A stretch of 25,708 nt of DNA from Bacteroidales bacterium (GTDB taxonomy: Bacteria > Bacteroidota > Bacteroidia > Bacteroidales > UBA932): assembly GCA_017483985.1 (NCBI GenBank), contig JAFUUB010000006.1, forward strand, positions 1 to 25,708. Direction: 5' to 3'. The position numbers and the translations under genes were made by a program. Every line of letters starts with the position of its first letter. Position 1 is the first letter of the stretch. The notes under the pieces are model-generated. The model made no database searches, had not been told where the DNA came from, and saw nothing but the letters and a program-made list of their open reading frames with translations. Of this stretch, positions 1-7,873 are shown piece by piece.

Positions 1-272
1 AAGTACTTGTACGACAGGTCGTAGCGGGAATGCTCCACCACATCAATATCAGACAATGTGTAAATCGTCTTCAGCAGAAGGTACTTGAACATCTTGATCG
101 GATCCTCCGCCACTCGGCCATTGTCCAAGCAATATTTACTCGTCAGCTCTTCGTTTACGAAACTGAAGTCAATAAGATCATTGATTTGCCTCAGAACGTG
201 GTTTTTAGGAACCAACATATCATAAAGAACAGCATGCTCACTGAACTGTATTTTGCCTTGTGCCGGTAACAT
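1..272 (-). CDS. IS1182-family transposase, N-terminal part (cut by window edge)
   Basis: Reading the minus strand from an ATG at 272 gives 90 codons with no stop, running off the left edge. The product starts MLPAQGKIQFSEHAVLYDML and continues through VPKNHVLRQINDLIDFSFV and EDPIKMFKYLLLKTIYTLSD. This matches, from memory, the N-terminal region of IS1182-type transposases common in Bacteroidetes, where a charged dimerisation segment precedes the DDE catalytic domain; the catalytic domain lies outside the window. Base composition is more AT-rich than the chromosomal genes to the right, as expected for a mobile element. Whether the element is intact cannot be judged. The family call rests on recognition of the N-terminal pattern, not on a search. 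Confidence 0.8.
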   Translation of the reverse strand, partial: MLPAQGKIQFSEHAVLYDMLVPKNHVLRQINDLIDFSFVNEELTSKYCLDNGRVAEDPIKMFKYLLLKTIYTLSDIDVVEHSRYDLSYKY

Positions 273-305
273 AACTCTTTGATTTCCAAAGGTTAAGTTA
301 CGAAA

Positions 306-346
306 AATCGAGGAAATATCCAAATAAATTGAACATTTCCTCGATT
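306..346. repeat. 12-bp perfect inverted repeat near the insertion-sequence end
   Basis: AATCGAGGAAAT at 306-317 is repeated as its exact reverse complement at 335-346, with a 17-nt AT-rich loop. It lies 34 bp upstream of the transposase start. It could be a transcription barrier shielding the transposase from outside promoters or a subterminal transposase site; it is not followed by a strong T tract. The pairing is seen directly; the role is inferred. Confidence 0.6.
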
Positions 347-388
347 AATTTAGGAAGCCTCTAAAGGAACTTTTTCAGTGCCCTCATT

Positions 389-482
389 GGCGCAGGTGTG
401 TTTTTCTCTGCTGCACCTGCGCCGCAAATCTGCATTCTGCGCGCAAAAGCGGCGTAGGTATCGCACAATTTTACACACCTGC
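389..482 (-). repeat. Dispersed 94-bp structured intergenic repeat, copy 1 (inverted)
   Basis: The reverse complement of this stretch aligns without gaps to 20815-20908 over 94 bp, with 72 identical positions by hand count. Both copies begin GCAGGTGTGTAAAA and end CACACCTGCGCC. In this copy the 3' hairpin pairs GGCGCAGGTG with its exact complement at the end, while the 5' hairpin is weakened by an A opposite C. It lies between the insertion sequence and the promoter of the GH13 gene. The conserved length and stems suggest a REP- or MITE-like element, or a structured RNA. Confidence 0.75.
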
Positions 483-508
483 TTATCGAGATGCAGAGAA
501 ACGCAAAT

Positions 509-530
509 AATGACAAAACGATTGAAAATA
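509..530. promoter_or_regulatory. Candidate regulator site upstream of the GH13 gene
   Basis: AATGACAAAACGATTGAAAA resembles AATGTCAAACATTTGAAAA at 6246-6264, upstream of the SusCD operon (15 of about 18 positions with a one-base gap). It lies about 30 bp ahead of the -7 box at 559. A shared HTCS binding site is possible, but the motif is AT-rich and only two instances are seen. Confidence 0.3.
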
Positions 531-558
531 CCGACAAGCCGGTGGCGTCGGGAGTCGT

Positions 559-566
559 TATTTTTG
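559..566 (+). promoter_or_regulatory. -7 box TATTTTTG of the GH13 gene
   Basis: TATTTTTG fits the Bacteroidetes primary-sigma -7 consensus TAnnTTTG and lies 25 bp before the ATG at 591, giving a short leader. No convincing TTTG -33 element is present, which would fit a promoter that depends on an activator. Confidence 0.55.
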
Positions 567-590
567 CGTACAAAATAGTCTCTTATTCCA

Positions 591-2333
591 ATGGCAAAGA
601 AAATTCTGACGATCGTATGCGCATTATTGTGCTCAGTATGCTTGATTGCCCAGCCGAATGAGGGCCTTGGCAGACAACGTGGCCCCGGCTGGCTGAAGGA
701 TGCGGTTTTCTACCAGATCTATCCGTCTTCCTACATGGATTCCGACGGAAACGGCATCGGAGACATTCCGGGCATCACTTCTAAACTGGACTATATTCGT
801 GACCTGGGTGTGACAGCCATCTGGCTCAATCCCGTGTATGTCTCCGGATGGACGGACGGCGGTTACGATGTCATCGACTTCTACCGGGTCGATCCCCGGT
901 TCGGCACCAACACGGACATGGTTGAACTGACGCGCAAGGCGCATAAACGCGGTATCAAGGTCTGCCTGGACCTGGTTGCAGGACATACCAGCGACCAGAA
1001 CGAGTGGTTCCTCCAGTCCAAGAGCGGAAAAGACCTCCGGTACAGTGACTATTATATCTGGACAGACGAGATCTCCGAAGAAGACAAGGAGCAGATCCGC
1101 CTGCGCTACCAGCAGGAAAATCCGGCCGCCAGTACGATCGGCCGTTTCGTGGAGGCCAATGCACCCCGCGCAAAATATTATCAGAAGAATTATTACGAGA
1201 GCCAGCCGGCCTTGAATTACGGCTATGCCCATCCGGATCCGAACCATCCTTGGGAGCAGCCTGTCGATGCGCCCGGTCCCCGCGCGACCCGTCAGGAACT
1301 GAAAAATATCATGACTTTCTGGTTCGACAAGGGAATCGACGGTTTCCGGGTCGACCTGGCTTCATCCCTGATCAAAAATGATGAGCCGGACAAGGCGGAG
1401 ACGTCCAAACTCTGGCACGAAATGCGCGAGTGGCGCGATGCCAATTATCCTGAGTGTGTGCTGATTGCGGAATGGTTTAATCCGCAGCAGTCCATCCCGG
1501 CCGGGTTCGATATCGATTTCTTCCGGGCGGGCGGTCCCCGTCGTCCGGGCAATGCAGGTCCGAAGGTCAACCTGACGGACGAATCCACGCCTGACAGCCC
1601 GGCTTATTTCGACTTGACGGGAAAGGGGAGTATCCGGACCTTCGTCGAGAATTATGAGAAGGCTTTCCGTGCAACGAAGGACTTGGGCTACATCTCTTTC
1701 CCGACCGGAAACCATGACAATCCGCGCATCAGCGTTGGCAACCGTACGGATGCCGCGCAGCTGAAAGTCGCGATGACGATGTTCCTGACCCTCCCCGGAA
1801 TTCCGCTGATTTACTATGGGGACGAGATCGGCATGAAATATCTCCCCGGCATCGCTCCGAAGGAAGGCAGCCGAGACCGTGCCGGAACGCGTACGCCGAT
1901 GCAGTGGGACGGGACTCCGACGGCGGGTTTCTCAACGGCTGCGTTGGAGGATCTTTACTTCCCGGTTGACACGGAGAACGGACGGATATCCGTCGCTGCA
2001 CAGGCGGAAGACCCGAACTCCCTGCTCAATTATGTCAAAAACCTGCTACAGCTACGTCGTGAGTACCCCGCCCTCGGAAACCTGGGCGACTGGCAGTATA
2101 TCGGCAACCCTGACCAGCCTTATCCGATGATTTACAAGCGTTTCCTGGATGGGGAAACCTTTGTGGTCGCCATCAATCCTTCCGGCAAGGCGGTCTCGGC
2201 CACCTTGCCGGACATCGGCACTTCGGCGCAGATCATCGCCAAGACAGGAGAGGGCTCCTTCTCCCATACCCGGAAGGGTGACAAGATTTCCCTGAAAGGC
2301 TGCAGTGCAGTTATATTCCGGATCAATCCTTGA
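591..2333 (+). CDS. Exported GH13 alpha-glucosidase / alpha-amylase family protein
   Basis: 580 residues. A Sec signal (MAKKILTIVCALLCSVCLIA, predicted cut before Gln21) directs it to the periplasm. The GH13 barrel starts near residue 34 (WLKDAVFYQIYPSSY). The catalytic set is present: nucleophile Asp255 in GFRVDLASS, acid/base Glu294 in AEWFNP, and Asp376 in GNHDNPR. RTPMQWDGTPTAGFS near residue 435 is typical of alpha-glucosidases, oligo-1,6-glucosidases and trehalose synthases, and a C-terminal beta domain ends in AVIFRINP. It should hydrolyse alpha-glucosidic bonds in oligosaccharides; exact linkage is unknown. It has its own -7 box and a terminator at 2354-2380, converging on the HTCS gene. 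Its first 33 residues closely resemble those of esterase C at 18944, including QRGPG after the signal, suggesting a shared leader module. Confidence 0.93.
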   Translation: MAKKILTIVCALLCSVCLIAQPNEGLGRQRGPGWLKDAVFYQIYPSSYMDSDGNGIGDIPGITSKLDYIRDLGVTAIWLNPVYVSGWTDGGYDVIDFYRVDPRFGTNTDMVELTRKAHKRGIKVCLDLVAGHTSDQNEWFLQSKSGKDLRYSDYYIWTDEISEEDKEQIRLRYQQENPAASTIGRFVEANAPRAKYYQKNYYESQPALNYGYAHPDPNHPWEQPVDAPGPRATRQELKNIMTFWFDKGIDGFRVDLASSLIKNDEPDKAETSKLWHEMREWRDANYPECVLIAEWFNPQQSIPAGFDIDFFRAGGPRRPGNAGPKVNLTDESTPDSPAYFDLTGKGSIRTFVENYEKAFRATKDLGYISFPTGNHDNPRISVGNRTDAAQLKVAMTMFLTLPGIPLIYYGDEIGMKYLPGIAPKEGSRDRAGTRTPMQWDGTPTAGFSTAALEDLYFPVDTENGRISVAAQAEDPNSLLNYVKNLLQLRREYPALGNLGDWQYIGNPDQPYPMIYKRFLDGETFVVAINPSGKAVSATLPDIGTSAQIIAKTGEGSFSHTRKGDKISLKGCSAVIFRINP

Positions 2334-2353
2334 CAGGACATCCTGCAGAAAGG

Positions 2354-2380
2354 AAAGGCTGGCAAATCGCCAGCCTTTTT
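2354..2380 (+). terminator. Rho-independent terminator after the GH13 gene
   Basis: AAAGGCTGGC (2354-2363) pairs with GCCAGCCTTT (2369-2378) around a 5-nt loop and runs into TTTTT. It stands between convergent genes and may act, more weakly, on HTCS transcripts from the other strand. Confidence 0.9.
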
Positions 2381-2383
2381 CCG

Positions 2384-5300
2384 TTATTTGAATTCGGAGG
2401 GCGGTACCCCGAATTTCTTTTTAAAGGCCCTGGAGAAATTGGCCAGGGTCCCGAACCCTGTCAGGTCGGCAACCTCGGAGACATTGTAGCGGTGGTCCCT
2501 GAGCATGGCCGCTGCCTTGTTGAGCTTGAAGTTCTTGAAAAGCTCCGACGGGGTGTACCCTGTGAGGCCCTTGACCTTATAGATGAATTTCGTATGGGAG
2601 ATATGCAGTTGGTCCACGATAGCGCCGATGTTGAATTCGGGATCGGAGAACTGCTCTTCCCACAGGGCGTACAACTGGTCCAGGAAAGCCTTGTCCTGCG
2701 GGGAGAGTTTGGTGTCTCCGGAGAAGGGGATGCCTGCGTTCTCCGAGAGGGATTTGCGCAGCCGGGCCCGGCCTTTGATCAGATTGTCCACGACGGAGAC
2801 GAGGTATTCCGCATGGAAGGGCTTCGTTACATATGCATCAGCGCCGGCTGCCAGCCCCTCTATCTGGTCCTGTACCTGGTCTTTCGCTGTCAGGAGAATC
2901 AAGGGAATGTGGCAGTATTGTAAATCCCCTTTTAGATGGTTGCAGAATGTCAGGCCGCTCTGACCGGGCATCATGACATCGCTGATGATCAGGTCTGGCG
3001 CATCCTTTTCCAAGGATCCGAGTGCACTCTCTGCGGAATAGCAGCACCGGACCTTGTACCGGGGCTCCAGCAGCGTCTTGAGGTAGAACGTGATGTCCGG
3101 GTCATCGTCGACCACGAGAACTGCGGATTTGAGAAGAACCGACGAGTCCTCGGACGGGCTATTGGCCGTGGCGCCGGTTTCGGGGAGGATGTTCTCCCCT
3201 GCAGCCTGGGTTCCGCGGGCTTTCCCGTCATCGATTTCTTCCGGGCGGAAAGCGTCTTTCCCAACGGGGATACGCAAGGTGAAGCAGACACCTTCGCCGT
3301 TTTCCTCGTTCCTGCAGGTTAGGGTGCCATGGTGCAGGCCGGCCAGTTTCCGGGCATAGTACAGTCCCACGCCGGAGCCGACGGCCTCCCCGCCTTCGCT
3401 CCGGATCTGGTAGAACCGCTTGAAAATGGCTTCAATCCGGTCTTCGGGGATGGACGATCCGCTGTTGGAAACGTCCAGCTGGGCTTGCTGCCCGTTCGTG
3501 GCGAAGGAGACGGAGACAACGCCGTTCTCGGGTGTGAATTTGAAGGCGTTTGAGAGAAGATTGTCCAGGATCGTCGTGATCTTTTCAACATCGCCCCAGA
3601 CGAAGACATTGCCGTCCAGCCCGTTGGTCAGGAAGGAGATGTGCTTGGCTTCCGCATGGAACCGATACAGCGCGAGGGCCTGTGTCAGCGGCTGGATGAT
3701 GTCGCAGCGCCGGACCTTCAGGGCCAGGGCATCCGATTCCAGGGAATGGAAATCCATGATCTGGTTGACCAGGTCGAGCATCCTTTTCGAGTTGTAATGT
3801 AGGATCTGCAGCAGTTCACGGTCTTTCCCGGACAGGCCGGAGCTGGCATAGAGGGTATCGACCGGACCGGTAATCATGGTCAGCGGCGTCCGCAGTTGGT
3901 GGGCGACATTGGCGAAGTATTTCTTGATGATGTCGTTCATCTGCTGTTCCTGCTGTTTCTCCCGGTTGACCCGGTCCAGGTGCTCCTTGTTCCTTTTATG
4001 CCGCAGGTAGGTGTACAGGATCAGGGACAGCAGGGCCGTGCCGAGCAGCAGGTAGAGCGTCTTGGCATACCAGGAGGCCCAGGGCGCGGGGACAACCGTG
4101 ATATCGCATGCGGCGCTGCCGTACACGGCGCCGTTGGAGCGGGACATCCGTACCCGGAACGTATAATGTCCCGGAGGAACGTTGGAGTAGAACGCTTCGT
4201 GGGCGTTCCCGCTTTCATTCCATGCCTTGTCGAGTCCCTCCAGTTTGTAGGAATAGGTTCCGAAAATGGAATTCCGGTAATTCAGCAGGGTATAGGAGAT
4301 GCTGAAGGTATTCTGGTCGTGGCGCAGGCGGATTGGCGGAGAGTAAACCATAGCCTGCTGGATCGGTGCCTCTTTCCCCGGACGCACGATGGCATTCCGG
4401 ACCCGGAGGTCTTCGAAGGTCAGCGTTTCCTGCGTGGGCTGCCGGGTCAGCAGTTCGGGATCGACGATGACCAGACCGCGCATCGTGCCGAAAAGGATGA
4501 CGCCGTCCGGCATCATGCAGGTGCTGCCTTCCATATACGCCTGGTCACCTTGCCGCGAACTGCCGGTAAAACAGTTGATCCGGTCTCCGTCGGGGGTATA
4601 TACGTTCAGGCCGTTTTTTGTGGCTACCCAGATATTTCCCAATTTGTCTTCTATGATGGACGAGATGTCCTGGCAGGTAATGTCGGGGACCCGCAGAAAG
4701 GTATTCGTGTCGGGGTCGAGGATTGTCACGCCGTTGCTCTTCGTCCCGATCCAGATCTTCTGCCGGCTGTCCTGGTAGAGTACGACCGGCACGAAATGCG
4801 TGGCATCCAGCGCTTCCTTCGCCTTGTTGACGGGAATCATGTATCCGACATCCCCGTGGGCGGAGGAAATGAGCAGGTCTTTGTCATCATTGACTGTCAG
4901 CATACGGCCGTCGCGCAGGGTCAGGGTCCGGGTGAGCCGGAACGGGGCGTTCTCTGTCCCGCGGACATCGGTGGAGGGCTCCTCCGTTATGGTCATGTCG
5001 GACAGGTGGTAGGAAAACTGTTCCCCCCGGTGGTTGGCCAGGTGGAGGGCGCCGGTCTTTCCGTCGAACCGGATTTGGGCGACCGGCATGGCCTTGCAGT
5101 AATCCACAAGGATCTGGAAGCGCGACCATCGGTGGATGTTGCGGATTGTACGGATGCCGCCTCCGTCCGTTCCGATCCAGACGTTGCCCCCTGAGTCCAG
5201 GAAGATGCAGTTGATGTCGTAGGATTCCAGGTCCAGCGTGAAGCCCCGTTCCCGGGTGGTCCGCAGGGTACGTGCGGCGGAATCGTAGAACAGGATGTCG

Positions 5301-6151
5301 CGCCGTGTCCCGATCAGCAAGGTGTTCTCTTCCCGGTCGTCTGGCAGGATCTGGATCAGGCTCTCTCCTTCCAAGGCTTGGGCGAGGACCGGCGGAACCT
5401 CCATCGGCTCGAGTGTTTCCGAACGCAGGATCCGGAGTGACCCTTCTTTGCCGACGGACAGCCAGATGGTCCCGTCTCCGGCCGTGGCTGCCCTGTTGCA
5501 GGGACTGGGAAGCTGTCGTGAAAAGAGGCGCCGTCCGGTCGTGGCATCAAAGCGGCTGACTGAGTCGGCATATACGACGGTCAGTTCGTTTTTCCGGACG
5601 AAACAGCCCTCGTTCCTGACAGAGCCTTCGATAAATGGCACCATCTGTTCTGTGGCCGGGTCATACCGGCAGATATCGAATTCATTGTCGCAAAGCAGGC
5701 CTCCGTCTTCGGTCTGTGCAAAGCTGATCCGGGCTTTTTCGCGGAAAGGAAGATCTACCTGCCGGAACGTACCTTCCTGCGATAAGTAGCTTAGCGTCCC
5801 GTTGCTGCCGGCCACCCAGAGGCGGCCGTTCCGGTCTGAGAAGACCGTTTTGATATGGTCATCCTGCAGGGACAAGGAGTCGGCGGCTGCAAAATACTGG
5901 TGGTAGCCGTAGGTCAGGTCTCGGTTCAGGCCCCTGGACGTCCCGATCCAGATATGGCCGGTTGCATCTTCTGCGATGGAAGTGACGGTCGGGAAGGACA
6001 GGGATGTGGAAATGACCTCATTGGGCAGTGGCTCGACCGGAAACGTTTTCCCACAGGAAAAAAAGACCGGGAGGACGGTGCACAAAGCCGGCAGCCAGGC
6101 TGCCATGCGGCCATGAATGGGCCGGGTATGAAGACGGAAGCTGTTTTTCAT
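2384..6151 (-). CDS. Hybrid two-component system sensor/regulator (HTCS) of the SusCD locus
   Basis: 1255 residues, with the whole phosphorelay in one protein. After an N-terminal export signal (ending near VFFSC, residue 33) comes a periplasmic sensor with two-component propeller repeats (for example EDATGHIWIGTSRGL, DSGGNVWIGTDGGG, EDKLGNIWVATKNGL), then a Y_Y_Y domain (about 605-685), one membrane helix (about 696-714), a HisKA domain with phospho-acceptor His751 in NVAHQLRTPLT, a HATPase domain (about 840-955, GSGVGLYYARKLAG), a receiver (acidic pair Asp1015/1016, phospho-acceptor Asp1058 in ISDVMMPG, TKPF), and an AraC DNA-binding domain (about 1150-1255). HTCS proteins sense oligosaccharides in the periplasm and activate the adjacent susCD genes, here divergent. 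Gln follows the active His, where Glu is usual. A start at 6106 (residue 16) would give a shorter signal. Confidence 0.95.
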   Translation of the reverse strand: MKNSFRLHTRPIHGRMAAWLPALCTVLPVFFSCGKTFPVEPLPNEVISTSLSFPTVTSIAEDATGHIWIGTSRGLNRDLTYGYHQYFAAADSLSLQDDHIKTVFSDRNGRLWVAGSNGTLSYLSQEGTFRQVDLPFREKARISFAQTEDGGLLCDNEFDICRYDPATEQMVPFIEGSVRNEGCFVRKNELTVVYADSVSRFDATTGRRLFSRQLPSPCNRAATAGDGTIWLSVGKEGSLRILRSETLEPMEVPPVLAQALEGESLIQILPDDREENTLLIGTRRDILFYDSAARTLRTTRERGFTLDLESYDINCIFLDSGGNVWIGTDGGGIRTIRNIHRWSRFQILVDYCKAMPVAQIRFDGKTGALHLANHRGEQFSYHLSDMTITEEPSTDVRGTENAPFRLTRTLTLRDGRMLTVNDDKDLLISSAHGDVGYMIPVNKAKEALDATHFVPVVLYQDSRQKIWIGTKSNGVTILDPDTNTFLRVPDITCQDISSIIEDKLGNIWVATKNGLNVYTPDGDRINCFTGSSRQGDQAYMEGSTCMMPDGVILFGTMRGLVIVDPELLTRQPTQETLTFEDLRVRNAIVRPGKEAPIQQAMVYSPPIRLRHDQNTFSISYTLLNYRNSIFGTYSYKLEGLDKAWNESGNAHEAFYSNVPPGHYTFRVRMSRSNGAVYGSAACDITVVPAPWASWYAKTLYLLLGTALLSLILYTYLRHKRNKEHLDRVNREKQQEQQMNDIIKKYFANVAHQLRTPLTMITGPVDTLYASSGLSGKDRELLQILHYNSKRMLDLVNQIMDFHSLESDALALKVRRCDIIQPLTQALALYRFHAEAKHISFLTNGLDGNVFVWGDVEKITTILDNLLSNAFKFTPENGVVSVSFATNGQQAQLDVSNSGSSIPEDRIEAIFKRFYQIRSEGGEAVGSGVGLYYARKLAGLHHGTLTCRNEENGEGVCFTLRIPVGKDAFRPEEIDDGKARGTQAAGENILPETGATANSPSEDSSVLLKSAVLVVDDDPDITFYLKTLLEPRYKVRCCYSAESALGSLEKDAPDLIISDVMMPGQSGLTFCNHLKGDLQYCHIPLILLTAKDQVQDQIEGLAAGADAYVTKPFHAEYLVSVVDNLIKGRARLRKSLSENAGIPFSGDTKLSPQDKAFLDQLYALWEEQFSDPEFNIGAIVDQLHISHTKFIYKVKGLTGYTPSELFKNFKLNKAAAMLRDHRYNVSEVADLTGFGTLANFSRAFKKKFGVPPSEFK

Positions 6152-6182
6152 ATGTGGGTAAGGCTACCTTTCAGCAGCATAG

Positions 6183-6213
6183 CAAATGTACAATGAACGG
6201 AAGAAAACATCAA
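6183..6213 (-). promoter_or_regulatory. Promoter of the HTCS gene
   Basis: On the minus strand TACATTTG (6190-6183) is an exact TAnnTTTG -7 box, preceded after 19 nt by TTGA (6213-6210), which partly matches the -33 TTTG element. It lies about 32 bp ahead of the ATG at 6151. Confidence 0.6.
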
Positions 6214-6240
6214 GCCTTTCAGGCGATTTCGGCAGATTTT

Positions 6241-6274
6241 AAAAAAATGTCAAACATTTGAAAAAATAGTCAAT
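6241..6274. promoter_or_regulatory. Candidate operator with direct repeats in the divergent HTCS/operon spacer
   Basis: AAAAAATGTCAAAC (6242-6255) recurs as AAAAAATAGTCAAT (6261-6274), about two helical turns apart on the same face, in the spacer between the HTCS gene and the operon it probably controls. The inner part also resembles 509-530 ahead of the GH13 gene. HTCS AraC-type domains generally bind repeated sites. The repeat is visible; the binding is inferred. Confidence 0.4.
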
Positions 6275-6359
6275 CCTCTTACAAACCGTTCGGGAAATCA
6301 GACAAAACGGGGAAAAATAAATAAAACATTTTTGCATTGGACCAATCACATGAAATCCA

Positions 6360-7850
6360 ATGAGAAGAATCCCGTTTCTCCTGGCGGCGATCCTGATAGG
6401 GTGTTCCGCCTGTTCCTCCGCCCAGCCTTCGGCCCGCAAGGTCGTGGCCGTAACGGAGGTCTTCGGCGACGGTCAGCAAGTCACGGCCGTTGCAGTCCAG
6501 TACAATGTCCCGATGGACGGAACCAAACTGTCCGCCGCCGATTTCTCGGTGGTTGAACTGACGCCTTCCCAACTGAGTCAGGGGGGAAAGGACGCCGACA
6601 GCGCATACGTCCGTATGGACCGCATGATCAATAAGGTATATACCAATACGGCTCCTGAAAAGAGTGAAGGGGGCCGTGTAGGGGAATGGGTCATTCTGGA
6701 ACTGGCCCAGATCTACCATTATATGCCGGGTGGTGGCAACGGAAACCAAGGCGGTCCGCAAGGTGGTCCGCAAGGTGGTCCGCAGGGCGGTCCCCGCGGC
6801 GGAAACGGCGAGCATCGCCAGGGCGGCGGTCCCGGTGGCCCGGGCGGCCATGGCGGTCCTGGTGGTCCCGGCAGAAATTTCCGAACGGCGGCGTTGCCGG
6901 GAAAGGATGCCATCCTGGAGGCTTATAAAGGCATTACCTCCATTCCTGAATTCAAGGCGGAGGTCATCCAGAACGGAACCCTCGTTTCCGCGAAGGGAAA
7001 GCAGGTGGCGCCTGCTTCGGAGGCGCTGGTCAGCAGCGAGACCATCAATCTGGTTGTGGATGATTTCCAGCAGTTGGAATTCAAAGATGAGAAGACGGGC
7101 ATCCCCATGGCCTACAATCTCTTTGTCCCCAAGGACTACGATCCCGCGAAGAAATATCCGCTCGTCCTCTTCATGCCGGACATGACCGTGGCCGGGAAAG
7201 AAACCACCCGTACCCTGACGCAGGGGATCGGTGCAACCATCTGGGCCTCAGCGCAGGAGCAGGCAAAGCATCCGTGTTTCGTGGTCGCTCCTGACTACCT
7301 GACCATGATCATCAACGATGTCTGGCAGACCAATGAATACATGCAGACGACGGTCGACCTTCTCGAAGCACTTCAGCAGGAGTATTCCATCGATGGGAAC
7401 CGGCTTTATACGACGGGACAGTCCGGCGGATGCATGCTGTCCATGGCCATGGCCCATTATTATCCGGACCTCTTTGCCGGCTATCTGCTGATGGCGGGCA
7501 AATGGGATGAGACCCGCATCGACAACTTCGTCGGGGACAAAATGTGGATGATGTGCGGCGAGGGTGACATCGGCGCTTTCCCGAACATGAACCGGATCGT
7601 CGCCAAATTGCGCGAAAAAGGGGTGCAGGTCAGTGAAGCCCGGTGGAACGGCCGCGCCAGTGCGGAAGAGTTTGCCCGGCTGTGCGCCGAGATGGACAAA
7701 GAAGATGCTCCCATCCGCTATACCCATTTTATCAAGAATACCGTATTCCCGGATGACGAACACATCAGCGGCTCGGAACACCTGCAGAGCTGGCGGGTTA
7801 CCTATACTATTGAAGGTGCCCGCGACTGGCTGTTCCGTCAATCCAAATAA
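6360..7850 (+). CDS. Lipoprotein alpha/beta-hydrolase esterase (esterase A), first gene of the operon
   Basis: 496 residues. The signal ends in a lipobox (Leu-Ile-Gly-Cys15). Residues about 27-120 form an Ig-like domain found before some bacterial esterases (VTAVAVQYNVPMDGTKL). A Gly-rich linker with GGPQ repeats spans about residues 123-176. The C-terminal hydrolase (from about 245, AYNLFVPKDYDPAKKYPLVL) has nucleophile Ser355 in GQSGGC, a likely Asp in MCGEGD and His474 in SEHLQSW, fitting the predicted-peptidase/PHB-depolymerase-like esterases (COG4099 type, from memory). It probably cleaves ester bonds on a glycan or phenolic conjugate at the cell surface or in the periplasm. Esterase C is its nearest relative here, sharing YNLFVP-DYDP, KYPLVLF and QAKHPCFV. 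The nucleophile elbow has Gly-Cys in place of the Met-Gly in B and C. Peptidase activity is an alternative. Confidence 0.85.
   Translation: MRRIPFLLAAILIGCSACSSAQPSARKVVAVTEVFGDGQQVTAVAVQYNVPMDGTKLSAADFSVVELTPSQLSQGGKDADSAYVRMDRMINKVYTNTAPEKSEGGRVGEWVILELAQIYHYMPGGGNGNQGGPQGGPQGGPQGGPRGGNGEHRQGGGPGGPGGHGGPGGPGRNFRTAALPGKDAILEAYKGITSIPEFKAEVIQNGTLVSAKGKQVAPASEALVSSETINLVVDDFQQLEFKDEKTGIPMAYNLFVPKDYDPAKKYPLVLFMPDMTVAGKETTRTLTQGIGATIWASAQEQAKHPCFVVAPDYLTMIINDVWQTNEYMQTTVDLLEALQQEYSIDGNRLYTTGQSGGCMLSMAMAHYYPDLFAGYLLMAGKWDETRIDNFVGDKMWMMCGEGDIGAFPNMNRIVAKLREKGVQVSEARWNGRASAEEFARLCAEMDKEDAPIRYTHFIKNTVFPDDEHISGSEHLQSWRVTYTIEGARDWLFRQSK
6750..6797 (+). repeat. Four tandem 12-bp units coding Gly-Gly-Pro-Gln
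   Basis: Units GGCGGTCCGCAA, GGTGGTCCGCAA, GGTGGTCCGCAG and GGCGGTCCCCGC follow without gaps inside the linker of esterase A. Copy-number change by slippage would keep the frame and only lengthen or shorten the linker. Confidence 0.85.
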
Positions 7851-7873
7851 TTAACAACCCAACATACAACCAT

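Larger units (their letters stand above)
1..350 (-). mobile_element. Partial insertion sequence (IS1182-like), transposase 5' end plus leader
   Basis: Contains the transposase start (ATG at 272, minus strand) and about 80 bp of AT-rich leader ending in a palindrome. The exact terminal inverted repeat and target duplication cannot be set because the other end is outside the window; the boundary near 350-370 is a guess. Confidence 0.45.

Noticed and set aside
361..573. Minus-strand 70-codon frame with a Cys-rich peptide
   Set aside because: It is made largely of repeat copy 1; mismatches with copy 2 show no codon-position bias, so a gene is not supported.
571..580. CAAAATAGTC ahead of the GH13 gene as a second copy of the AAAAAATAGTC operator half
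   Set aside because: It lies downstream of the -7 box in the probable leader, an unlikely place for an activator site, and the match is short.
6327..6334. CATTTTTG as the -7 box of the esterase A operon
   Set aside because: It differs from TAnnTTTG at the first base and has no -33 partner; the operon promoter could not be placed with confidence.
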